DNA from: an uncultured cyanobacterium
Lineage (GTDB): Bacteria; Cyanobacteriota; Cyanobacteriia; Cyanobacteriales; Chroococcidiopsidaceae
NCBI GenBank assembly: GCA_946221495.1
Contig: CAMIFA010000022.1
Location: forward strand, 1-42,290
Length of the DNA stretch: 42,290 nucleotides
Reading direction: 5' to 3'
The number at the start of each line of letters is the position of its first letter. Position 1 is the first letter of the stretch. Below are positions 1 to 7,894 of the stretch, one piece after another. Under the pieces are notes generated by a model. The model was not told where the DNA came from and made no database searches. It worked only from the letters and a program-made list of their open reading frames with translations. The position numbers were made by a program, and so were the translations under genes.

Positions 1-24
1 AGCTTGAATTAGGCTTCCTTCAGT

Positions 25-168
25 CTATGTCCTATCAGACTTGGCGACCGCTATATTAGTGTATTTATCTTTACTTTTTTGTGATATATGAGTATCAGAA
101 ACTGCCCATAAGCTCTGTAAATAAGGTACAGATTGCTGTTTGTCTAACCAACAAACTACTGTAGTCAT
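25..168 (-). pseudogene. Short 47-codon ORF at the left edge, probable gene remnant
   Basis: An ATG at 168 is preceded by a good Shine-Dalgarno AGGAGATT (172-179) and opens a frame beginning MTTVVCWLDKQQ that stops at TAG 25-27 after 47 codons. The well-formed start and ordinary composition, including LWAVSDTHIS in the middle, look like the N-terminus of a longer protein that was cut off, not a complete small protein. I do not recognise the family. The frame does not continue clearly in the remaining 24 bases to the window edge, so a frameshift, an insertion at about position 45, or a true short gene all remain possible. Confidence 0.35.
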
Positions 169-171
169 ATA

Positions 172-179
172 ATCTCCTA
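172..179 (-). promoter_or_regulatory. Ribosome binding site of the left-edge ORF
   Basis: AGGAGATT on the minus strand lies 3 bases before the ATG at 168. It is the main reason for thinking the short ORF 25-168 is or was a real gene. Confidence 0.45.
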
Positions 180-330
180 TTTCATATCTTGATTTGGCTT
201 ACTTGAATTTTTTATATTTACTCTAATTTATTACTAATATTTTAATTTATTAATTTGTAAATTAAAATCCTATTGGAGTTTTGTTTTCAAAAAGATGGTT
301 GACGTTTATTTCAATATACTACTCTAGCGA

Positions 331-888
331 TTAAATCAATTCTGCTGCTTCAAAAACTTGTCTGACTGTTAGTTCCAAATCAGGAAGTAGCGTATCTAAA
401 ATAGGTGTAGTATCAGTGTAAATTTGACTTGAACTATCTGGATCAAAAACCTTAATACTAATAGCTTCAGGATCTACAATCCAAACTCGTGATACTCCAG
501 CGTCAAAGTAGTCCTTAGTCTTAGCTTCAAAGTCTTTAATAGTTTGGTCTGGAGAAATTATTTCAATTACTAGTTCAGGAGGTAGAGGACAAGCTTCGTT
601 ACGCTTCCAACTGGCGGGTAGGCGTTCATAGGAAATGTATGTTACATCAGGAACGGGTGACCAGTCTTCACCCTGACGCTTCAAAATGAGCGCCCATTCT
701 AGACGAACTCGCCCTCGTTGTTTAGCCCATTGAGTCAGTAAGGTAGTCAGGGCAAAGGTTAACATCGAGTGAAATTCTTTAGGAGACACTTTAGGTACTG
801 CTTGACCATTCACAAATTCATAAGTTACATCTCCTGCTGGTAAAGCTAGAAATTCTTGTAATGTAAGTTTTGTTCCAGCGCCTACCAT
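331..888 (-). CDS. Uma2 family (DUF820) PD-(D/E)XK nuclease-fold protein
   Basis: A 185-residue protein of the Uma2/DUF820 family, which is hugely expanded in cyanobacteria and has a restriction-endonuclease-like fold; the physiological role is not established. Visible landmarks are the N-terminal LTLQEFLALP, then VPDVTYIS with D81, PPELVIEIISP with E109, and KTKDYFDAGV with K125, followed by VWIVDPE. These are the expected acidic/lysine core residues in the right order, so the nuclease site looks intact. The start is an ATG at 888 without a convincing Shine-Dalgarno. It stands alone on the minus strand, 241 bases from the divergent DUF4112 gene. Length is normal for the family. Confidence 0.88.
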   Translation of the reverse strand: MVGAGTKLTLQEFLALPAGDVTYEFVNGQAVPKVSPKEFHSMLTFALTTLLTQWAKQRGRVRLEWALILKRQGEDWSPVPDVTYISYERLPASWKRNEACPLPPELVIEIISPDQTIKDFEAKTKDYFDAGVSRVWIVDPEAISIKVFDPDSSSQIYTDTTPILDTLLPDLELTVRQVFEAAELI

Positions 889-946
889 AAGTATGAGCTA
901 GCTAAGTATGTAAGTAATAAGCTTATGATACAGAACTCGATTCCCA

Positions 947-986
947 GGCGATGCCCCAAGGGGGCTTGCCGCCTTCGCGGATCGCC
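947..986. repeat. Cruciform-like palindromic repeat (three-way junction)
   Basis: The outer arms GGCGAT (947-952) and ATCGCC (981-986) are complementary. They enclose two smaller hairpins, GCCCC/GGGGC (953-957 with 961-965) and CCGC/GCGG (969-972 with 977-980). The whole 40-base unit can fold into a clover-like three-way junction. Such GGCGAT-bounded palindromes occur as dispersed repeats in cyanobacterial genomes. It lies in the 241-base gap between divergent genes 331-888 and 1130-1552. Confidence 0.6.
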
Positions 987-1021
987 CTTGCCAACGTTTT
1001 GTACAAATAATTGTCAATAGT

Positions 1022-1066
1022 TCCTAGTCCCTAGTCATTAGCAAAAGGCGAAGGACTGATGACTAG
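1022..1066. repeat. Heptamer short tandem repeats (TCCTAGT/CATTAGC type)
   Basis: Three heptamers TCCTAGT, CCCTAGT, CATTAGC run from 1022 to 1042. After about ten bases come GACTGAT and GACTAGT (1053-1066), roughly their inverse complement. This is the short tandemly repeated repetitive sequence type of filamentous and related cyanobacteria. A related inverted arrangement occurs at 12169-12320. Confidence 0.55.
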
Positions 1067-1129
1067 TACGTTAATTTTCCTTCTCATGGTATAAGACTAA
1101 GATTACTTAATCATGCCAAGATTGAAAGT

Positions 1130-1552
1130 ATGAATACTACTGAACGTCTTGTTACTCTCAACCGTATCCGTAAGTTCAGTCGCTTGATGGATACTGCAAT
1201 TAAAATTCCAGGCATAAACTTCCGCATTGGCTTGGATCCAATAATTGGTTTAATACCTGGTGCTGGTGATTTGGTAAGTACGGGCTTTTCAGCCTACATT
1301 ATTTATTTAGCAGCTAGCTTTGGCTTACCGCGTGAAGTTCTGACTAGGATGGTATTTAATATTGGTTTAGAAGCAGTAGTTGGTACACTGCCTCTAGTGG
1401 GTGACTTATTCGACGCATATTACAAATCTAATATTCGGAACTTGGCACTTTTAGAACAACATCTGCAAATAGTTGAACCAGAAATTGAGAAAGCACCTAC
1501 TCCACTATCTAAGGAGGAGCAGAAATTGGTAAAGCAGTATGAACTGTCGTAA
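1130..1552 (+). CDS. DUF4112 domain-containing protein
   Basis: A 140-residue protein matching the DUF4112 pattern: an N-terminal helix (LNRIRKFSRLMDTAIKIPG), a DPIIGLIPGAGDLVS turn, a hydrophobic stretch with ASFGLPREVLTRMVFNIGLE, and a second GTLPLVGDLFDAYYKSNIRN turn. The paired G-(L/I)-(I/L)-P-G/V-G-D turns between hydrophobic helices suggest a small membrane-associated protein. No function is known for the family. It is transcribed alone and convergent with the long repeat protein; a bidirectional terminator lies 50 bases after its stop. The start ATG has only a weak GAAAG element before it. Confidence 0.85.
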   Translation: MNTTERLVTLNRIRKFSRLMDTAIKIPGINFRIGLDPIIGLIPGAGDLVSTGFSAYIIYLAASFGLPREVLTRMVFNIGLEAVVGTLPLVGDLFDAYYKSNIRNLALLEQHLQIVEPEIEKAPTPLSKEEQKLVKQYELS

Positions 1553-1601
1553 CTAAAATTAAGGAGCAATTGCGCTTAAGTTGTAAAAACTATATATAAA
1601 A

Positions 1602-1623
1602 AAGCCTCCTAATTGGGAGGCTT
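1602..1623. terminator. Bidirectional intrinsic terminator
   Basis: AAGCCTCC (1602-1609) pairs with GGAGGCTT (1616-1623) around a 6-base loop. On the plus strand it is followed by AATTTTTAATTT, and on the minus strand by TTTTTATATATAG. It sits between the convergent genes 1130-1552 and 1647-4799, as expected for a shared terminator. Confidence 0.85.
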
Positions 1624-1646
1624 AATTTTTAATTTAAGTTGAGTGT

Positions 1647-4600
1647 TTAGCTAAAGAAAGGTGAACGACCTACAGCTATTACACCAGCAATGATTGAAGC
1701 AGCAAGAGATGTGAGAGCCGCACTAAATAACCACCAGGCTGCACCTGCGGCGGCTTTTTTAGTTTCTTCTGCTTGCTTTTGAGCTTGCTGTTTGAGCGCT
1801 TGCAGGCGTTTTTGAGCTTCTTGTTGGATGCGTTCAGCGCGTTGCAGTACAGAGTCACGCGCTCCTTCAATTTGGTCTACGATCCGGTTGGCATCCGCTT
1901 CGGAGATATCTTCACGGGAACTCAAAACAGCGACTAAAGTACCGCGATCAAATTGACTGAGGCGACTTTGCAGCGCATCTAAGCCAGCTTGCGGATCGTC
2001 AAACAATTTGCTGAAGTCTTGCTGAATGCCTTCGTAGTTAAGTTCCGGACGCTCAAGTGAGTTGAGATAGTTGCGAATTTTCGCAAAAATGCCATCAACT
2101 GTTGATTGCAGGCGGCGCTGAATTTGCCCAACTTGTTCAACAATAGAGTTACGCACAGATTCTATTTGATCCGCAATTCGGTTTGCTTCCTCCTCGGTGA
2201 TATCTTCCCGTTGTGATAGAAGTGCGACAAGGGTAGAACGATCAAACTTGGAGAGGCGATCGCCTATACTCCCCAACCCAGCGCGTGGATCGTTAAGTAA
2301 CAATTGCAGATCGCGCTTAATGCCTTCTGGGTTGAGTTCTTCTTTCTGGGTGTTAGCAAGATAACTTTCTAAAGTACCTTCAAAGTCTACAACTTGTTTC
2401 TGGACACGGCTTGCTACACGGCGCGGCGCTTTGACAATGCTGCGGATACTTTCTTGTACTTGATCGATAATGCGATTAACTTGCTCTTCGCTCAAGTCTT
2501 CTCGCTGAGAGAGTAATTTAACTAAAGTTTCCCGATCTACCTGCGAGAGGCGATTCCGGAGTGCTAAAGCTCCCTCTTGAGGATCGTCTAGCAGCTTAGT
2601 TAAATCTTGCTGGATGCCTTCGGGGTTAAGTTCCTCTAAGTTGGTATTGCGGAGATATTGAGCGATCGCACTTGTAGTTTTGTCGTACTGCTCCTTAGTT
2701 TTTTGAGCTACTTTTTGCGGTGCTTGCAGGACGTTATTTCGTACTTCTTCAATAGAGTCAAGCGTTTGATTTACCTGCTCTTCGCTTAAGTCTTGACGCT
2801 GAGAAAGTAGCTTAACTAAGGTATCACGGTCAAACTGAGATAGCCTTGCTTGCAGAGCACCTAACCCTGCTTGCGGATCTTCTATAAGCGTTTGCAAATC
2901 GCGTTTGATACCTTCAGGATTAAGTTCTTCCTTGTTGGTATTACGCAGATATTCTTCTACCTTTTGGCGCACTTCGTCCGCTTTAGCTTTTGCTTGTGCT
3001 TGGAGTTCCTGCGCTCTTGATAGAACAGAATCGCGGCTAGTTTCAAACTGGCTAACAATCTGATTTGCTTCCTCTTCGCTAATATCTTGGCGTTCCTTGA
3101 GGAGTTGTACTAAGGTATCACGGTCGAATTGCGACAGGCGATCGCTCAATGCTTCAAAGCCAGCTTCTGGATCTTCTAGCAATGTTTGGAGATTCTCTTG
3201 AATACCTTCTGGATTTAGTTCTTCTTTACCAGTCGAGCGCAGATAATTTTCTACACGAGAGCGAACATCTTGCGATCTTTCTCGCGCTTCAGCTTGCTGC
3301 ACAGTATCTAAAACTTCCTGACGCACACCTTCCATTAAACCAGCAGTTTCCTTTACTCTAGCTGGACTGATATCACCTCTTTGCGTTAGCAGATTTGCAA
3401 AATAATCCTGGTTTAACTGCTCCAATTGTCGCCGGATTGTGCCTGGATCGGCATTAGGATCATAGATGAGTTCTCTAAATTCGTCCTTAACTGTTATGCG
3501 GTTAAAGTGCCAAGGTAAGGAATTAAGAATGTAGTTTTCTACATCTGCCTTAACGGTGTTAAAGGGTAGCGCTGGTAATGCTACTTGACTACTAACCTTA
3601 TTTGCTTGCTCCGCCGCTTGATCTTTGAGCTTTTGCAACTGACTTGATATTTGCTCAACATCTACACCCGGTAGTTGGTTTGTAACCTTTTGCAACTGAG
3701 CGGATATTTTTTCAACATCTACGTCAGACAAATCTACTCTATCTAGAACTGTACCAAGGAGCGTATTGAAACCTACTTGCATTGCTCTATTCATCAAGCT
3801 GGTGCTTTGTCCTTGTCCTTGTCCAACCAATTGCGCTAACTGTTCACCTAGAGCATTTGAGCGCAGATCCTCTGGAGTTGCCGACTTCAGAAAATTGAGT
3901 AACTGTGCCTGCGAATCTTGTCCTTGCTTACCTACTGCTTGCTGCCAAGCACCTTCAAGCTGATCTGCAAGGCGATTGATATCTTGTTTCGATAAATCTG
4001 TGCGGTTGCTAACTAAATCTACAAATGTTTGGCGATCAACGTTAGGCAGTCCTTCACTTGAAGCCAGGGATTGCAAATCGGAACTACTGAGGATCTTTTC
4101 AAATTGACTGCGAATTTCATCTAAATCTAGCTTTGGTAGCTGAAGATTTCCTAGAGAACTTTGTAGCGTCTCGTTGATCTTATTAGGATCGATTCCTGAA
4201 GTTAATTCGCGGCGGACTGCGGCTGTAACTGCTTCGGCGGTAGAGACGACTTGAGATGAAGCCGCATTAGCACCAAGTGCTGCTGCTGCTGTACCCATAA
4301 TTCCTTGAAAGCCTGAAGTCGCAGTGCTGACGACAGAACCAATTAATGAGCCGACGGCAGTTGAACCTACCCATGCTATGAGGGAGAAGTATGCTGACCA
4401 AATTACTATGGCAATAATTGCCCCTAAAAGGGTACTTTCAACTAAGCTAAGTTTCACCGCCAAGAAACAAGCAATAAATAAAGCAATGCTGACTGTGAAT
4501 AAAGTCCAAAGCCCTACTGCGGTTTCAACTTTACGAATTGTACCGCCCAAGTCCGACTCATGATTAGAACTAGAATCTGATGAACTTCCTAATGCTGAAA

Positions 4601-4799
4601 TCCCGAAGGCGACGGAGAAGTTTGTTAATAGTAATTGAAAGGCAAAAGCCATTAACACGCCTGCAACTAAAGCAACCAAAAATTGTGGACCTGAAAATAC
4701 AAGTGCTGCTTCTTCTGGAGTCACTTCATCCACAATAATTTGAGCAATATTAAGTTGCGTACTGCACAATCTCAGCACACTTTCTGCACTTTGCAACAT
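1647..4799 (-). CDS. Large membrane protein with six 98-residue helical repeats, function unknown
   Basis: About 1050 residues. I chose the ATG at 4799 (MLQSAESVLRL) because AGGG lies 8 bases upstream; an in-frame ATG at 4868 would add 23 residues but has no ribosome binding site. The N-terminal third has hydrophobic segments (FLVALVAGVLMAFAFQLLL; LFTVSIALFIACFLAV; LLGAIIAIVIWSAYFSLIAW) and then glycine/alanine-rich sequence. Six repeats follow at about residues 420-1005. The first is divergent; the other five keep the period of exactly 98 residues, each with YL, ELNPEGI, DLQ-LL-DP, SQFDR-TLV-LLSQR-D(I/L)SEE and a basic helix. A final hydrophobic segment (WWLFSAALTSLAASIIAGVIAV) ends the protein. 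Similar proteins occur in cyanobacteria but I know no assigned function. Membrane segments at both ends with a long charged helical middle suggest a tether or spacer. Confidence 0.85.
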   Translation of the reverse strand: MLQSAESVLRLCSTQLNIAQIIVDEVTPEEAALVFSGPQFLVALVAGVLMAFAFQLLLTNFSVAFGISALGSSSDSSSNHESDLGGTIRKVETAVGLWTLFTVSIALFIACFLAVKLSLVESTLLGAIIAIVIWSAYFSLIAWVGSTAVGSLIGSVVSTATSGFQGIMGTAAAALGANAASSQVVSTAEAVTAAVRRELTSGIDPNKINETLQSSLGNLQLPKLDLDEIRSQFEKILSSSDLQSLASSEGLPNVDRQTFVDLVSNRTDLSKQDINRLADQLEGAWQQAVGKQGQDSQAQLLNFLKSATPEDLRSNALGEQLAQLVGQGQGQSTSLMNRAMQVGFNTLLGTVLDRVDLSDVDVEKISAQLQKVTNQLPGVDVEQISSQLQKLKDQAAEQANKVSSQVALPALPFNTVKADVENYILNSLPWHFNRITVKDEFRELIYDPNADPGTIRRQLEQLNQDYFANLLTQRGDISPARVKETAGLMEGVRQEVLDTVQQAEARERSQDVRSRVENYLRSTGKEELNPEGIQENLQTLLEDPEAGFEALSDRLSQFDRDTLVQLLKERQDISEEEANQIVSQFETSRDSVLSRAQELQAQAKAKADEVRQKVEEYLRNTNKEELNPEGIKRDLQTLIEDPQAGLGALQARLSQFDRDTLVKLLSQRQDLSEEQVNQTLDSIEEVRNNVLQAPQKVAQKTKEQYDKTTSAIAQYLRNTNLEELNPEGIQQDLTKLLDDPQEGALALRNRLSQVDRETLVKLLSQREDLSEEQVNRIIDQVQESIRSIVKAPRRVASRVQKQVVDFEGTLESYLANTQKEELNPEGIKRDLQLLLNDPRAGLGSIGDRLSKFDRSTLVALLSQREDITEEEANRIADQIESVRNSIVEQVGQIQRRLQSTVDGIFAKIRNYLNSLERPELNYEGIQQDFSKLFDDPQAGLDALQSRLSQFDRGTLVAVLSSREDISEADANRIVDQIEGARDSVLQRAERIQQEAQKRLQALKQQAQKQAEETKKAAAGAAWWLFSAALTSLAASIIAGVIAVGRSPFFS
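1785..3542 (-). repeat. Six in-frame tandem repeats of about 294 bp inside the membrane protein
   Basis: The repeats encode the 98-residue units of gene 1647-4799. Copies 2-6 occupy 1785-3254, each exactly 294 bp in register; the divergent first copy (96 residues) is at about 3255-3542. Conservation is strongest at ELNPEGI, the DP turn and the FDR-TLV segment, and weakest in the basic linker helices. Confidence 0.8.
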
Positions 4800-5181
4800 G
4801 ATATTTTCCCTATTAAAGCTTGATGTACACCCTACCAGTTCCAATGTTGCTGGCTTATTTATCAGCATAGCTAGCAGTTATCTTTGCTTCTACTGCCGTA
4901 GGTAACAAGGTTTAGATATTTCTGGTTGTTTTCTTAAGAATTTGGATCATTTTCCAAACTGTATTTGCTGCCTAGAAAATTTCATTAATAGTAGGACTTA
5001 CGCATGAACAAAGCTAAATCCTCATCCCACTACTCCCCATGTATCTTAATGGTGTAGCCTCCTCTGGCTTCCCCCTTGTGTTAAGGGGGACGGAAGGGAG
5101 ATTAAGGAGGAAATTGGAAAAGCCCCCTTAGATAAGGGGGTTGGGGGATCTCTCCCCAAGAATCTCAAGGACTTATGTGGT
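4800..5181. other. Intergenic region with a dispersed repeat
   Basis: This 382-base gap separates two minus-strand genes. The part near 4800-4990 is the leader of the repeat-protein gene. The rest, about 4994-5180, is a dispersed repeat-like element described separately. No ORF with coding character was seen. Confidence 0.6.
4994..5180. repeat. Dispersed non-coding element with two CCCCCTT/AAGGGGG hairpins
   Basis: The element starts with GGACTTACGCA (4994-5004) and ends near GGACTTATG (5169-5177). Inside are two near-identical hairpins: CCCCCTT-GTGTT-AAGGGGG (5071-5089) and CCCCCTT-AGAT-AAGGGGG (5123-5140), the second followed by TTGGGGGATCTCTCCCC, which can also fold. GACTTACGCA recurs at 41124-41133. 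Such elements are common in cyanobacterial intergenic DNA; no transposase is present, so it could be a MITE-like or REP-like element. Confidence 0.6.
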
Positions 5182-5700
5182 CTACTTACGACCATGCAGC
5201 CATTTAGCCGCGATCGCTCCTAAAGCTGCTCCAACAAGGGGGTTACTCAAAAACTTGACAATTGCAGGCTGTTCTGCTATCACTTCTTGGAAAATATCGG
5301 GGTGAGAGTGATAGGCAAAGCTAGCTAATTTAGTAACATCGTCTGCTGTCATGCGGCTGGCGTGGTGGGTCGAAAGCCCTAATTGACGTTCTAAATCGCG
5401 ATCGCTTAGTCCTCGTTTTTTGAGTTGGTTAAAGAATGCCCGCGCTACGTCATCGCGTTCGTTCGGTTTAATTTGGGCGATCGCTTTTTGCAGTTCTGGT
5501 TCCATTTGCTCAGTCGGGATGCGGTCTGGATGAAAAGCTCGACCAAACAATGAGCGACGTTCGTTCTGTGACGATCTTTGGGCAAAATCGTCAAAATTTG
5601 CGTACTCTTGCTCGATTGCTGGCGCATCTTCAAGTGACTCAACATCACCCCCAGCTAAGTCGTTCATGATTTGACGTTTATATTGTTCGCTACTGCTCAT
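5182..5700 (-). CDS. Hypothetical protein with C-terminal hydrophobic helix
   Basis: A 172-residue protein I cannot name. The N-terminal half is acidic and polar (DLAGGDVESLEDAP). The middle has a predicted helical segment rich in charged residues (QKAIAQIKPNERDDVARAFF, then LSDRDLERQLGLSTHHASRM, which looks helix-turn-helix-like). The end has TADDVTKLASFAYHSHPDIF and a short hydrophobic helix LVGAALGAIAAKWL. That C-terminal arrangement recurs in other cyanobacterial small proteins of unknown function. The start is well supported by AAGGAGAG just before the ATG at 5700. It follows the lipoprotein gene by 18 bases, so the two are probably co-transcribed. Confidence 0.75.
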   Translation of the reverse strand: MSSSEQYKRQIMNDLAGGDVESLEDAPAIEQEYANFDDFAQRSSQNERRSLFGRAFHPDRIPTEQMEPELQKAIAQIKPNERDDVARAFFNQLKKRGLSDRDLERQLGLSTHHASRMTADDVTKLASFAYHSHPDIFQEVIAEQPAIVKFLSNPLVGAALGAIAAKWLHGRK

Positions 5701-5718
5701 GTTGCTCTCCTTAAAGAA

Positions 5719-6153
5719 TTATTTATACTCAATCTGTCTTGATTGAGTGTCATATTTAGCCGTCAAAATCAGTTTTTTGTCAGGTGCATACATCAAAACC
5801 GTCAAGTCTTGATTGGGAAAATTTCGGTGAAATCCTTGTGCTAAAGATTTTGCCAAAGGCTTCACTTCATTAGGACGAACTTGGGGAGTAATTACAACAC
5901 CTAACTTGTTGTTGTCACGCACATAAGCGTCTTGAATTAGTCCCTTAGCTGTTTTCACAACCCAATTACCAAAATCTTGTCCCGTAGCAGTGTTCCCCCG
6001 TGCCAAGAGAGCATAGTCTCCGGTGCGGCTAATTACTGGTAGATTTGTTGGTTGTTTTGCTTGAACTGTACTGCTACAAGCAGCAGTCGTAGTCAGGACT
6101 AAAATCAAAACGAAAGCAATTAAAGTTTTGCGAATCTGAGCAAGTAGACTCAC
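5719..6153 (-). CDS. Putative lipoprotein, unknown function
   Basis: A 144-residue protein beginning GTG at 6153 (MSLLAQIRKTLIAFV). This start is preferred because GGAGGT ends 4 bases upstream; a TTG at 6165 would overlap that site. The N-terminus is a lipoprotein signal: positive Lys/Arg, hydrophobic LIAFVLILVLTTT, then a lipobox-like TTAAC with the Cys near residue 26. The mature part is soluble and contains VITPQVRPNEVKPLAKSLAQ and DLTVLMYAPDKKLILTAKYD. I do not recognise the family. It is upstream of, and 18 bases from, the 172-residue gene on the same strand, and downstream of the PRC-barrel gene, from which it is separated by a hairpin at 6286-6331. Confidence 0.78.
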   Translation of the reverse strand: MSLLAQIRKTLIAFVLILVLTTTAACSSTVQAKQPTNLPVISRTGDYALLARGNTATGQDFGNWVVKTAKGLIQDAYVRDNNKLGVVITPQVRPNEVKPLAKSLAQGFHRNFPNQDLTVLMYAPDKKLILTAKYDTQSRQIEYK

Positions 6154-6157
6154 TTGA

Positions 6158-6163
6158 ACCTCC
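6158..6163 (-). promoter_or_regulatory. Ribosome binding site fixing the lipoprotein start
   Basis: GGAGGT on the minus strand, 4 bases before the GTG at 6153. It falls inside the reading frame if the TTG at 6165 is used, so it argues for the GTG. Confidence 0.75.
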
Positions 6164-6285
6164 AAAAAGCAAATTGAGTGAACTAAATATCTTGCACCTA
6201 AATGTTTTAACCGCAGCTACGCTAACTCCTCTTACCTGCACAACGCAAAGGGGATAAGGTACTTTATTTTTATTGCGGCGATCGC

Positions 6286-6331
6286 CTACGCAGGTTTTCC
6301 ATCTCAAATTTTGGTGAGTCTGCGTAGGCAT
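6286..6331. repeat. Inverted repeat GCCTACGCAG / CTGCGTAGGC
   Basis: A perfect 10-bp inverted repeat (6286-6295 and 6322-6331) with a 26-base loop lies between the PRC-barrel gene and the lipoprotein gene. The left arm overlaps a HIP1 octamer. No T-run follows on either strand, so it is not a clear intrinsic terminator; it may be a dispersed palindromic repeat or an attenuating hairpin between the two genes. Confidence 0.5.
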
Positions 6332-6363
6332 TGGTTTGTCTAGTAGCAAATATAATTCGCTAC

Positions 6364-7233
6364 TTAAATACGCTCATCTGGAAGCTTAGTAGAACCAGGA
6401 TCTACAACTCCACGACCCTGATTATTAATATCTAACTCTTCTCGACGAATCGTTTCTTGGGTTTCAACTGTATCTTGCTCTACTTCTTTCCTAATTTTGA
6501 CTTCTTCACGCACAAAAGCTTCTTTACGAATGTCAGGAGTTTCTTCGTAGATTTCCATATGTGCTACTTCTCCTTCGCGGAATGCAGCATCGCCAGGAGT
6601 AACAGGTCTACCAGCGTCTGTGGGTGTAACACGCTCAATCACAACTCGCTCTTTCTCAATTGGAACTGCTACCCGTGCTGTTTCGGTTTCAACGTGCTTA
6701 CCGATCGCTACTTCCCCTGATTTCACTCTTTGTTTGTTGGCAACTAAGCGTTCTTGGTACAGTCTCAGGGTTTGATGATCCTGTTCATTCGTTTGATACA
6801 AAGATGCATCTTGGTTGTAATTGTAGGTATCGCGGTTATAAGTGCTAGGTTGAGCTGCAACAGCGCCTGTTGTGGTATCAGGAGTACGATATACGCCTCT
6901 TACTTGCTCTTCATAGTCGTAATCAATTGTTTGGAGATTGTTGAACTGCGGTAAGTTGTCTGCTTGCGCTCTCGTCATGCCTAGTGCATATACGCGGTCT
7001 GCGTTATGGTCAATCCGAGTCCGACCAACAGGTAGCAAAACTTTCTTGCCGAAAATCCAAAAACCCAAGTCAATGACTAAGTACCGGAAATTACCTTGCT
7101 CATCTACTAAAACATCACTGACTGTACCAATCTTCTCATCTCCTTCCGCATAGACAGAAAGCCCTTTAATGTCGCCACCTCCAAAGGTGTCACGGTAATT
7201 TGGGTCAAAATCTTCGAGTTTTGCAAGAGCCAT
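6364..7233 (-). CDS. PRC-barrel and DUF2382 (YsnF/AvaK) domain stress protein
   Basis: A 289-residue protein with two recognisable domains. Residues about 20-95 are a PRC-barrel (YAEGDEKIGTVSDVLVDEQG, YLVIDLGFW, then KVLLPVGRTRID). Residues about 150-275 are DUF2382 (LRLYQERLVANKQRVKSGEV, ERVVIERV, AFVREEVKIRKEV, ETIRREELDIN). This architecture is known from AvaK/YsnF-type proteins associated with general stress and, in Anabaena, akinetes; the molecular function is unknown. The two domains are joined by a Thr/Tyr/Gln-rich linker. The start ATG has AAGGAAAA 8 bases upstream. It lies first in a row of three minus-strand envelope or stress genes. Confidence 0.88.
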   Translation of the reverse strand: MALAKLEDFDPNYRDTFGGGDIKGLSVYAEGDEKIGTVSDVLVDEQGNFRYLVIDLGFWIFGKKVLLPVGRTRIDHNADRVYALGMTRAQADNLPQFNNLQTIDYDYEEQVRGVYRTPDTTTGAVAAQPSTYNRDTYNYNQDASLYQTNEQDHQTLRLYQERLVANKQRVKSGEVAIGKHVETETARVAVPIEKERVVIERVTPTDAGRPVTPGDAAFREGEVAHMEIYEETPDIRKEAFVREEVKIRKEVEQDTVETQETIRREELDINNQGRGVVDPGSTKLPDERI

Positions 7234-7573
7234 AGTATTTTTCCTTTTGGTTGTAGTGATAACAAATGCGATCGCACCTTCAACTGTAATAAGTACAACA
7301 TCAGCCTTAAAATCATCTTTAAGGGCAGGTACTACTGCGATCGCTACTGAGTTTTTATGAGAGTCATACTCTACAAAAACTGCACGTTCTACTGTCTAAC
7401 AGGCACTTAGACTCAAGCGAGCTTGAGTAATAGCAGCGAGTTTTTATGCTTCACTACCACTGTAGAAGTTCCTGAATATCGAGTTTTGCTACACCAATTA
7501 ATACTTTCAGTATTATTAAGAATGTAAGGGCAAGCTGAAAGTGCTTCCTTGTAAAGCTTTCACAAAAATAAGT

Positions 7574-7639
7574 GTGACTTCTTTCTAGCAGTTTTGTGAC
7601 TTCTTTCTAGCGATTTCGTGACTACGTTCTGAGGTTGCT
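7574..7639. repeat. Three 22-bp direct repeats (iteron-like)
   Basis: Units start at 7574, 7596 and 7618. The first two share GTGACTTCTTTCTAGC and match at 19 of 22 positions; the third starts GTGACT and is more diverged. A period of 22 bases equals two helical turns, the spacing usual for iterons or operator arrays. They lie 259 bases beyond the stop codon of the Rep-like gene and 341 bases upstream of the PRC-barrel start, so either association is possible. Confidence 0.65.
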
Positions 7640-7862
7640 TGTAAGGTTTTAAAAACTAGACATGATAAGGCTCTTACACTTATTTATCCTACTTTCTTAG
7701 ACCTTACATCAGTATTAATAACGAACCGCCAAGCCACCAAGAGCGCAAAGAAAAAAGAGAGGATTTTATAAATCATTTAGGACTGCTATAGCAACTATTA
7801 AGAAGAATGCACATTCAATCTATATCTTTAATAGTAGAGATACATTAATTTCTCTCCCCATG

Positions 7863-7894
7863 TCACCTTGTCACCTTGTCCCCTTGTCCTCTTA
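7863..7894. repeat. 8-bp tandem repeat TCACCTTG/TCCCCTTG
   Basis: Two TCACCTTG units (7863-7878), one TCCCCTTG (7879-7886) and a degenerate fourth (7887-7894) lie directly before the end of the Rep-like gene. The same octamer makes up the longer array at 42217-42290. Confidence 0.7.

Noticed and set aside
925..990. A tRNA-like sequence (AACTCGATTCCCAGG) near 935.
   Set aside because: No acceptor stem, anticodon arm or D-arm could be placed around it; the following bases fold into a palindromic repeat instead.
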